From Chloroflexota bacterium (GTDB taxonomy: Bacteria; Chloroflexota; UBA6077; JACCZL01), in the NCBI GenBank assembly GCA_020845495.1, contig JADLFM010000068.1, forward strand, positions 1 through 15,886: a stretch of DNA of 15,886 nt. Direction: 5' to 3'. A program made the position numbers and the translations under genes. The notes under the pieces are model-generated. The model made no database searches. It was not told where the DNA came from and saw nothing but the letters and a program-made list of their open reading frames with translations. Positions 1 through 6,892 of the stretch are shown here, piece by piece. Every line of letters starts with the position of its first letter. Within the stretch, counting starts at the first letter, position 1.

Positions 1-8
1 CCGACAAG
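1..8. repeat. left copy of 8-bp terminal direct repeat CCGACAAG
   Basis: The octamer CCGACAAG stands at the very start of the window and again at its very end (15879-15886). In both places it encodes the conserved Ala/Pro-Asp-Lys part of ThiI. Collapsing the two copies into one joins the two ThiI fragments in frame; keeping both copies breaks the frame. This is the expected behaviour of an attachment-site core or a short target duplication. The true repeat could be longer, since the sequence outside the window is not visible. Confidence 0.6.
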
Positions 9-224
9 GACGCGATCGTCACCGCCGCGCGCGATCTCGGCACGCTGCCGTGGGCGGTGACGGCCGACGAGGACTGCTGCGCCGTGTTCCAGCCGAGGCA
101 GCCGGCGACGCGCGCGTCGCGCGAGACAGTAACGGCCATCGAAGCCGGCTGGGATCTCGACGGGCTCGTCGGCGCGGCGCTGGCCGGCGCCACCGACGAA
201 TGGTGCGCCCCCGACTGGGAGTGA
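3..224 (+). CDS. thiI: ThiI tRNA 4-thiouridine synthase, C-terminal fragment (5' truncated by window edge)
   Basis: This is the last 73 residues of a ThiI-type tRNA sulfurtransferase, open from the first bases of the window to a TGA at 222-224. ThiI makes 4-thiouridine at position 8 of tRNA and supplies sulfur for the thiamine thiazole. The fragment starts DKDAIVTAARDLGT, matching the family's conserved DKEEI..A..IGT stretch. It then shows the DCC motif (residues 24-26), followed by QPRQPATRAS, which resembles the usual P.HP.T.. stretch. As recalled, the DCC motif aligns with the region of the catalytic Cys344 of E. coli ThiI. There is no rhodanese extension, which is normal for the short ThiI form. 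The piece directly preceding it in ThiI lies at the opposite end of the window, so this is probably a gene split or restored by an integrated element. Whether the reading frame is completed to the left of the window cannot be seen. Confidence 0.85.
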   Translation, partial: DKDAIVTAARDLGTLPWAVTADEDCCAVFQPRQPATRASRETVTAIEAGWDLDGLVGAALAGATDEWCAPDWE

Positions 225-346
225 GATGCGCGTCCGGCGAGACCAGACATCCGCCAATTGCCGTAGATATCGGCTTGATCTTCGTGGCGAGGAAACGCAG
301 CCGCACTGCGCTTCTGGAGTGTTCCGCGAAGCCAGTAGCCTCCCTT
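225..346. other. short intergenic region between convergent thiI and SNF2 gene
   Basis: About 120 bp separate the thiI stop from the stop of the convergent helicase gene. I see no gene here. The only structure I can support is a small inverted repeat, CGCAG-N5-CTGCG at 296-310, which has no T-tract and is at best a weak terminator. If an element end lies here, there is no recognisable integrase or recombination-directionality gene beside it. Confidence 0.4.
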
Positions 347-3199
347 TCAGAGTCCCAGCTTGAAGCTGAGCTCCTCCGCCGCTGCTGCCGGCAGCGGCAC
401 GAACGCCGTCGAATCCGGCGTGATCAGCCGTGCCACTTCGTCCTGCCCCATGACAACGCGGAACCAGCGTTCCCGGTCCGACATCACCTGATACTGCCGT
501 TCGTCGGCCGTTCCCGCGAGGTAGGGAAGGCACACGACGATGGGGTGCTGGTCTTCGGCCTTGCAACCGAGGCGATCGATGCGGCCTGTTCGCTGTTCGA
601 TGGTGCTCGGGTTCCATGCGAGATCGTGGTGGATCACGTGCCGGCAGAATCGCTGGAGGTCGACGCCCTCGCCCATGACCTCACTGCACACGAGGATGTC
701 GGGGAAGAAGGGAGTGTTGAACGCCCGCATGAGGCGCGCGCGTGTGTCTCGTCTGGTCGTCCCGGTTGCGACCTGCACGTTCGGCAGCGTGATTACGCCT
801 GCGGTGGCGTCGGGATCGTCCTCCAGCTCGCCTTCAACGCGGATCCCTCCAGTCTCGGTGCGCGACGCCGCGTCTAGGTAGAGCCCACGTTCGTCCGTGG
901 CGCAGCCATCTGCCACGAACTCGATGAAGCCCTCGAACTTTCGGCGCCAGGAAACACGTGACATATCTGCGTGGGCCAACATCTGTTCGACGGCATCGCT
1001 CGGCTCGATCGTCTCCAGTTCCTCGAGGGGGAAGCACCGGACGAGAGTGGTCCCGACTCGCAAGAACTTCCGCATGATGCCGGCGATCGTCTCGCGTTGC
1101 TCGGCCGTGATGCCCTTCGCATCCAGCAACACGGACCTCGAGCGCAGGATCTGTTCGAGCGCCCTGTCGAGTGCTTGACGTCCCCGCGAACGGGGATCGT
1201 CGAAGTAGCGCTTCTGCACGCGGTCGAGGAGTTGATCGAGCGTGCGCGAATCTGCGGTGCCTTGCTCGGCCAGTCTTTGCCGAGCCGCCGTCTTCACCCG
1301 CTCCTCGATGGCCCGGCTGATGTGAATGCGGAGAGCGCGGCAGGTGTGCCGGTAGAAGGCGAACACGAGTACCTTCTCGCCGGCTTCCCACAGCGCGACC
1401 ACCCTGCTGACCGTCGCGGCGATCTTGGGGTGTGCAGCCCCGGAGCAGCGTTCAAGCGCCAGGTCGAACTCGCCGAGGTACCAGCGAGAATGCGAGAGGT
1501 CGATTTCAGGCTCGGAGAGCTCCTCCAGCTCGTCTCTCCCAGACGCACGGTGTTCTCTGGTGAACCGGAACGCCTCGAATGAAGAGCACAGCGCTTCGCC
1601 CAGCAGCTCTCGCGAGCGGGTACTGGCGCTACGTGCTGCAAGAAAGAACGGCAGCAGTTGGTCAGAAGGAACGGGCAAGCCCCCTGACGCGCCTTCATCG
1701 ACCAGGGCGATACCGTCGAGTCGAAGGCGACGAGCGACGTTGGTGTGCGCCCAGGTGGCACCCTTGTTGTGGCGAACGATCCACGGCCGCAGTGCCGCTT
1801 CGGCCGCAGAACGGCGTTCCTTGGCGACCGAGAAGGCGTCGAGTACAGCTCGCTGGTGGTGTGTCAGTGACTCGCGCGGGGTGGCGAGGAGGCCTCCCCA
1901 CCAGCCTTCCGCCTCGCCTTGGCAGTCTTCCGGACGGAGCTTGCCCCAGCACCTCTGAAGGGACACGGCCGCGCGCTGGCTCTCGGTGAGGGCACCGCCC
2001 AGGTCGACGAGGCGCTCCTTGAACGCATCTACCTCCCCGAGCACGCCACTGTCCCAACGCACATCGCCAAATCGCTCGAGTACTCGGACAAGTTCGTGAT
2101 GGCCAAGTTGAAAAGGCGTGGCCGTCAGGAAGAGCATCCGGTCAAACGCCGATGACATCGCTCCATCGCCTGTCCGCAGGTCCCCATCCGACGTCGTCGA
2201 TCGGAGTTGCCTGGCTAGTGCCGTGCCAGGGTTCTTCAGATGGTGTGCTTCATCCATCACCAGGAGCGGCGAACGCCATCGAGCCTGTGCGAGCAGCCGC
2301 TTCCAGAGGTCCTCCTCGACCTGTCGCAGTGCCTTTCTGGCGACCGCCAGGCGTTCCGAACGACGGTCGGCACCGCCGCGATCTCGCACTGGCATCCGTT
2401 GCAGAGCCTCCGCCAACGGCTTCAGATCGATCCGGTCCATGCTGCGGACGACCGACTTCGGCACCGGGTCGTCGGTGAGGTGTCGTCGTTCATCCCTGAC
2501 GGCATCGTTGTAGGAGCCCTTCCACGTCTGCGGATCTGTGCGGAGCAGCGTCTGCCACAGTTCGTCGCCCCATTCATTGGCCCGCTCCTCCCCAATCGCC
2601 CAGAGCAGCTCGGCCAGGAAGCGGTGGATCTGCTTCTTGACCTGGATGAGGCGGCTCGCCTTACCCCTGCCATGGCAACGAAGCGCCTCCGCAATCAAAG
2701 CCAGTCGAATCCACTTGTCGCTCTGCCGACGGGCCATTGCGCCCTGCGCCAGAAAGATGATGTGGCAGCGTTCCGACGGCACATCGTCGAGCAACTTCAT
2801 GAGGTCGATGCTGTGACGCGCCACGCCAAACCGAAGGGCCGAGGGCGATGTTAGGTCCCGCCGGGACGCGCTCTCCCGCCGGACGGGCCTGCGCTTCTCC
2901 AGGTACAGTTCACAGAACGTCCTGAGGTCCTGCTCCCACTTGTCGATCAGGTTCGCGGGCACCATCACGATCACAGGGCCCCGGGGGCTTCGGACAGCCA
3001 CACTGTAGGCGACCCCGAGGGCGACGAAGGTCTTCCCCATCCCAACTTCGTCCGCCAGAATCACACCGGGCTGTTCGCGAAGGCGGCGAAGAAGCTCAAT
3101 GACTTCATCTCGCTGGCGCGTCTGGTCGAACACGGGAACCCTCGTGTTGAGGCGAACACCCAACACCAAGTCGTCGGCGGCTTCGTAGGGTCCAGTCAT
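347..3199 (-). CDS. SNF2-family (HepA/DrmD-like) DEAH helicase, third gene of PLD operon
   Basis: A protein of about 950 aa with a full superfamily 2 SNF2-type ATPase core. It is a predicted DNA translocase or remodeller rather than a strand-separating helicase. Motif I is DEVGMGKT (residues 50-57), motif II DEAHH (316-320) and motif III LTATPF (358-363). The second RecA lobe has GEGVDLQ (843-849) and QRTGRIDRLG (869-878, motif VI). About 260 residues separate motifs I and II, so there is a large insertion in lobe 1. The chosen ATG (3199-3197) overlaps the TGA of the PLD gene as ATGA, the same junction type as elsewhere in this window; an in-frame ATG nine bases upstream (3208) is equally possible. 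It is the last gene of a three-gene minus-strand operon. The motif VI region resembles DISARM DrmD and RapA/HepA proteins, but DrmA and DrmB are absent. The SNF2 family call is secure; a defence role is inferred from context. Confidence 0.88.
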   Translation of the reverse strand: MTGPYEAADDLVLGVRLNTRVPVFDQTRQRDEVIELLRRLREQPGVILADEVGMGKTFVALGVAYSVAVRSPRGPVIVMVPANLIDKWEQDLRTFCELYLEKRRPVRRESASRRDLTSPSALRFGVARHSIDLMKLLDDVPSERCHIIFLAQGAMARRQSDKWIRLALIAEALRCHGRGKASRLIQVKKQIHRFLAELLWAIGEERANEWGDELWQTLLRTDPQTWKGSYNDAVRDERRHLTDDPVPKSVVRSMDRIDLKPLAEALQRMPVRDRGGADRRSERLAVARKALRQVEEDLWKRLLAQARWRSPLLVMDEAHHLKNPGTALARQLRSTTSDGDLRTGDGAMSSAFDRMLFLTATPFQLGHHELVRVLERFGDVRWDSGVLGEVDAFKERLVDLGGALTESQRAAVSLQRCWGKLRPEDCQGEAEGWWGGLLATPRESLTHHQRAVLDAFSVAKERRSAAEAALRPWIVRHNKGATWAHTNVARRLRLDGIALVDEGASGGLPVPSDQLLPFFLAARSASTRSRELLGEALCSSFEAFRFTREHRASGRDELEELSEPEIDLSHSRWYLGEFDLALERCSGAAHPKIAATVSRVVALWEAGEKVLVFAFYRHTCRALRIHISRAIEERVKTAARQRLAEQGTADSRTLDQLLDRVQKRYFDDPRSRGRQALDRALEQILRSRSVLLDAKGITAEQRETIAGIMRKFLRVGTTLVRCFPLEELETIEPSDAVEQMLAHADMSRVSWRRKFEGFIEFVADGCATDERGLYLDAASRTETGGIRVEGELEDDPDATAGVITLPNVQVATGTTRRDTRARLMRAFNTPFFPDILVCSEVMGEGVDLQRFCRHVIHHDLAWNPSTIEQRTGRIDRLGCKAEDQHPIVVCLPYLAGTADERQYQVMSDRERWFRVVMGQDEVARLITPDSTAFVPLPAAAAEELSFKLGL

Positions 3200-5310
3200 C
3201 CGCGGCATTGTTCGACCACACGATCCCAGAACAGCATCAGGTCCTCGGACATCTGCGAACGGTGGGATTCGACCTGCTGTGACAATTCACCGGCCAGTTC
3301 CGAGAGGAACGGCCGGAACGCCTTGTCAAAATCAGCCTTCGAGATCCCTCCGTCCCCACCCTCGTATGCAACCTCCCGGAGGACGATCAGGAAGTCAGCG
3401 AGCATCAAAAGCGCCTCATTGGACGTGCCGTTCGCGTTGTGAAACTCGCGGACGAGCCGTTCGGCGAGCGGAGCGATTCCAACCATTCCCCGAAGTCGCC
3501 AATCGAGAGCCTGACGACTCCAGACAGGGCGCTGGAGGTTGGACCGCAATTGCGCGAGGATGCGAGCACGGCGGCGCACACGATGAAGGAACGTCGCCTG
3601 CAAGTCGTAGCGGCGCAGGGGATCCAGGTCGATAGGCGTTGCGGAGTCGAGATCGCCATCGAACTGTTCGGACGAGTCCTGGTCGCGGGCCCACGCACGG
3701 ATGGCCGCACTCGGATCAGACGCGGCAAGGATCAGCAGCATGTCGTCTGCCGACATCCCTTCGAGCCGGTGCGGCGGGGGAAGGTGACGACTATCATCGA
3801 CATTGAGCGGCAGAAACGCCTCGCCGTCCGTCCATCGAACCAGCAGCCGGTCGGGTGGCTGCACAGGGGACCAAGCGACCACGACCTCTGAGCTGCCACC
3901 GCCCGAGGCCCATGTGCTCGCCGAGAGCAGCTCGCGGCCTTCCAGCCCACACGCAAGCACTTGCCAGTCGTCCGGCAACTTCGTGGCATCGAGGCGGAGG
4001 GTGATCCTTCGTTCATCGCCAGCTCGATAGGTTGCGTTGATGAACCCAGCCGGCAGGACCGCGCCTGGACAGTTCGCCTCTTCCTCCTCCTGCTCAGGCT
4101 GACAGCCGAGCCACTCGACCGACTCCGGATTCTCGATTTCGTCCATCGCCGGCCATATAGCCTCCAACTGCCCAGGTTCGCGGCCGTAGGCCACAACGTC
4201 AACAACCGTGACCAAGTTCGCCTCGGCGTTCCGCCGAGGTCCGACACCCTTGCCGGCGCACGTGAAGTTCGACGAACCGGTCATTAGAGCCGAGTAACGA
4301 TCTGGCAGAAGGAGCGCGAGCATCTTGGCGTGCCAGATGCGCCTGTTCTTGTCTTCATCCAGGTTCGGGAGGATCTCGACGTGCGGCGTTGCCCGATACG
4401 TCGGAGGCGTCTCAATGAGGCTTCGTGGCGCGGCGAGCCGTGCCGCCGCAGGCTTTTCTGGATCCCTCAACGCAGGCACCGCGAACCAGATGTGGCGCTC
4501 CGTGCCACGCGCCAGCAACTTGCACGTCTCAGCGGTGACACGGCTGGTGTCCTGATCCGGGTCGAAGAAGGGCGATGCGACCCAGGCCTCGCTTGGCGAG
4601 CCGCCCCTTTCTCTGCAGGCAGCGATGGCGTGTTCCAGGCTGCTTTCTGCCGGGCGACCGGCTCCTCCCGACGGGAGCGTGAATGCGAGCCGCTGACGGA
4701 CGACGCCACGGTGGCGCACGGGTCGCCAATCGCGCGTCTGCCGGGTCACCTGGTCCAAGAACGAAGCCGCGCGACGGACTTCTGGCGGGGCTTCGCTGGC
4801 GCCTGGGACGAGCAGGAGGAGGCGTCGAAGGAAGGTGACCGACCGCTCGAGCATCCCAAGGTCGGCTCCGTCCACCGTGAGGTCGACACTCGCCGCCACC
4901 TCGTGGTTCGTCCGGTACCCAGGTTCGGTCAGGTTCGCCGAAGACACGACGATGCGGAGGCAACGCGTCCACGCGAGCACACTCAGCTTCGAGTGTTGCT
5001 TGCCTGCGTGAATGCGGACGGGCAAGACGTCCCAACGAAGGGAGTGTTCTACGCCCGCCTGGGTATGATCGACGAGAACGCCGGCATAGATGCCACCAAG
5101 GCGACTCTCTCGCTCGAGCAAGAACGCCAAGGCCTCGCGGTCCGGCTCCGATTCGATCTCGAGGAACCGAGCCAGGCACTGCTCATCGAACATGCCCGGT
5201 GCGAACGTGTACGTGGTCGCCATGCAGCCCACGGGATCGCCGGCACGCTGGGGCGGGCGCCACAGGTCCAGCATGGGCGCACGGCTCGGGTCTTTGTGTC
5301 GTCGGCTCAT
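3196..5310 (-). CDS. Phospholipase-D-like (double HxK) protein, putative nuclease
   Basis: A 704-aa protein with two PLD-type half sites. The first is H106-S-K108 followed by SSANLT (123-128). The second is H327-A-K329 followed by GSSNFT (345-350) and a downstream NAEANL stretch. In this superfamily the two histidines form one active site that cleaves phosphodiesters, and bacterial defence members are usually nucleases. Position 4 of the HxKx4D pattern is not Asp in either site, as in other nuclease-like divergent members, so activity is not certain. The C-terminal half, about residues 400-704, is not recognised. The start at 5310 was chosen over 5343 because it overlaps the preceding stop as ATGA and has AGGA at 5320-5317 with a 6-base spacer. 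Its 3' end overlaps the helicase start, so all three genes of the operon are probably translationally coupled. DISARM DrmC is also a PLD protein but is much smaller. Confidence 0.85.
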   Translation of the reverse strand: MSRRHKDPSRAPMLDLWRPPQRAGDPVGCMATTYTFAPGMFDEQCLARFLEIESEPDREALAFLLERESRLGGIYAGVLVDHTQAGVEHSLRWDVLPVRIHAGKQHSKLSVLAWTRCLRIVVSSANLTEPGYRTNHEVAASVDLTVDGADLGMLERSVTFLRRLLLLVPGASEAPPEVRRAASFLDQVTRQTRDWRPVRHRGVVRQRLAFTLPSGGAGRPAESSLEHAIAACRERGGSPSEAWVASPFFDPDQDTSRVTAETCKLLARGTERHIWFAVPALRDPEKPAAARLAAPRSLIETPPTYRATPHVEILPNLDEDKNRRIWHAKMLALLLPDRYSALMTGSSNFTCAGKGVGPRRNAEANLVTVVDVVAYGREPGQLEAIWPAMDEIENPESVEWLGCQPEQEEEEANCPGAVLPAGFINATYRAGDERRITLRLDATKLPDDWQVLACGLEGRELLSASTWASGGGSSEVVVAWSPVQPPDRLLVRWTDGEAFLPLNVDDSRHLPPPHRLEGMSADDMLLILAASDPSAAIRAWARDQDSSEQFDGDLDSATPIDLDPLRRYDLQATFLHRVRRRARILAQLRSNLQRPVWSRQALDWRLRGMVGIAPLAERLVREFHNANGTSNEALLMLADFLIVLREVAYEGGDGGISKADFDKAFRPFLSELAGELSQQVESHRSQMSEDLMLFWDRVVEQCRG

Positions 5311-6605
5311 GACAGGTCCTGGAAGAACCGCCGGATCGGCCACCCGCGATAGTCATGCACGTAGCGGCCGGGTCGAATTGGGAGTCGCGGCACGCGGTAC
5401 GCGTGCCGAATGTAGATACGCTGCTGCGCCAAGCGGTCGAACCACGGGCGCTTTCCATCCGCCGACTTCGAGCGCTGCACGCCTTCGTGGTGCGTGCACA
5501 GTGCAAGCGCGCAATCGCCTGCGGCCATCGGCTCGCCGAATGCGGCGAACCGCTCGCAAAGCAGATTCTGGAGGGCTGTGCCGTTGGGTGCCGCCTCTGC
5601 CAGCGCGCGGCTCGCAGCCTCAAAGCGGAGGTGCAGGTTCGAGACGCTCCGCGCGAAGTCTCCATCCGCCACGATGTTGGGCACATCAAAACCCCTTGCA
5701 TCGGGACCGGCCGCCTCGGCTCTCAGCACGTCGAATGCGTCCTGGAGGCCTCGAGCGAACTCTTCGTACCTCCGGATCGCAGACAGGAGCGCACCGTAGC
5801 TCGGGGCACGTTCCTCAAGGCGGTCGTGTAGCACCTCCTCAGTGAAGTCATCGTCACGGAGCTCAGACTGGAGGTCCCAGAGAATCGGCAGTGCGCCAAG
5901 CTGGCGATCTCCTGCGGCGAACAACAGGTCGCGGAGACACCGCTTCTCCCGCGTCAAGCACCGGTGCGGCGCGAACGCCAGCGCGAGCTCATGCCATGCG
6001 GAGCTGTCCCAGTTCGGTTTCGTACGGGGCGGGGTTTCAGCGAGACTCCTGCTCACCGCAGCGGTCCAGCGTGAAATCAGCTGACGTGCGCCCTTCAGAT
6101 CGCCGAGCCCCTGGCCTCGTGCCCACGCGTCGACCAGCGCTTCGGCATGGGGGCCCGGTCCAAGGTGCACGTCTACGAGTCCAAGATGGGTCGCAAGTCG
6201 TTTGTAGACACCGTGAAACCCGAAGATTCGAGGCGTCTTCAGGTAGCTACGGGCATCAAGATAGCCGTGCTGTTCGATGGCCCTGCGGGCCACCAGCGTC
6301 CCGGGGACGCCCCAGATGACGGAACTTGTCTCGGTATCGCGGACGAGCGCCTCAACCAGGAGCCATTCCCAGACCAAGTACGGCGAGGCCTCCCGGCTCG
6401 TAGGATCGTCCGAGAGTCCGCTCGTGACGATGGCACCGACTGCCATCGCGGTGAGGAACCGCACACGTTGCATTCGCTCCCGGACGGCTGGAACGAGATG
6501 GACGGCGAGTTGGTCGGCGATTTGATACAGACCAAGCGGATCGAGCGAGCCCTCGCCGCTGCCAGGAGGGTCATAGCTCGTAAGGAAGGGGAATTGGGCG
6601 GCCAT
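5307..6605 (-). CDS. Unknown 432-aa protein, first gene of PLD-SNF2 operon
   Basis: I do not recognise this family with confidence. The protein is 432 aa, soluble, with no signal peptide, no clear membrane segment and no ATPase or nuclease motif that I can name. The N-terminal half is rich in predicted helices. It includes VRERMQRVRFLTAMAV near residue 41 and a possible winged-helix-like stretch, TPRIFGFHGVYKRLATHLGL, near 125-145. The C-terminal region has a Cys/His-containing segment (CTHHEG) followed by GKRPWFDRL and a basic tail YRGWPIRRFF. The overall layout recalls DUF6361 proteins, which as I recall also sit beside PLD and SNF2 genes, but the DUF6361 N-terminal signature is missing. 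It starts at ATG 6605-6603 with no obvious Shine-Dalgarno sequence and is the promoter-proximal gene of the minus operon. A sensor, adaptor or DNA-binding role is possible but unsupported. Confidence 0.8.
   Translation of the reverse strand: MAAQFPFLTSYDPPGSGEGSLDPLGLYQIADQLAVHLVPAVRERMQRVRFLTAMAVGAIVTSGLSDDPTSREASPYLVWEWLLVEALVRDTETSSVIWGVPGTLVARRAIEQHGYLDARSYLKTPRIFGFHGVYKRLATHLGLVDVHLGPGPHAEALVDAWARGQGLGDLKGARQLISRWTAAVSRSLAETPPRTKPNWDSSAWHELALAFAPHRCLTREKRCLRDLLFAAGDRQLGALPILWDLQSELRDDDFTEEVLHDRLEERAPSYGALLSAIRRYEEFARGLQDAFDVLRAEAAGPDARGFDVPNIVADGDFARSVSNLHLRFEAASRALAEAAPNGTALQNLLCERFAAFGEPMAAGDCALALCTHHEGVQRSKSADGKRPWFDRLAQQRIYIRHAYRVPRLPIRPGRYVHDYRGWPIRRFFQDLS
5317..5320 (-). promoter_or_regulatory. 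ribosome binding site AGGA for the PLD gene
   Basis: On the minus strand AGGA lies six bases before the ATG at 5310-5308 and inside the 3' end of the upstream gene. Together with the ATGA stop/start overlap it favours this start over the more upstream ATG at 5343. Confidence 0.45.
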
Positions 6606-6892
6606 GGTCTGTTTCGAGGAGCACCTGTCAGATCACGTCGCTATGGGCTATCGGCTGATTGCCAACCTGTCGTCAGTCGTGCGTGGCACGTCGTGACTTC
6701 GTCGCGGGAGGCGCGTCCAGGCCGACGACGCCCGCCATGGCCGTGAGGCCATGATCGTGGACGTCTTGATGTAACCTCGGGGCCTGCCGGGGTGGGCGAC
6801 CGGCTGTGTGGACCTGGGGATGGCCCCGCCGGGCGGTCCAGGCCGCGAAGCAAGGTACCCGCTCGAGCGAGGGCAACCGGCCGGACGCGAAC
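6606..6892. promoter_or_regulatory. divergent intergenic region with a perfect 7-bp inverted repeat
   Basis: These 287 bp lie between the starts of the two divergent operons and must carry both promoters. No small gene in it looks convincing. The clearest structure is the perfect inverted repeat CATGGCC-GTGA-GGCCATG at 6736-6753, a plausible operator or hairpin. A weak minus-strand -35-like TTGGCA is present at 6665-6660, but no good -10 follows it. No strong sigma-70 promoter can be called on either strand. No regulator gene is present in the window. Confidence 0.5.
6736..6753. repeat. inverted repeat CATGGCC-N4-GGCCATG, candidate operator
   Basis: Two perfectly complementary 7-bp arms separated by GTGA lie near the middle of the divergent promoter region. 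The position would allow one bound regulator to affect both operons. High local GC makes short palindromes fairly common, so function is only inferred. Confidence 0.4.

Noticed and set aside
50..877. 275-codon open frame on the plus strand from the left edge
   Set aside because: It crosses the thiI 3' end in another frame and runs antisense into the SNF2 gene; it has no motif support.
4330..5352. 340-codon open frame on the plus strand
   Set aside because: It is antisense to the PLD gene, whose two HxK sites are clear; composition is typical of a shadow frame.
347..6605. DISARM or BREX assignment
   Set aside because: PLD plus SNF2 recalls DrmC and DrmD, but DrmA, DrmB, PglZ and BrxC are absent and the PLD protein is far larger than DrmC.
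6806..6892. Upstream start for res at 6806
   Set aside because: The added 29 residues look non-coding, and the start at 6893 gives the family-typical N-terminus MSNPFFDHP.
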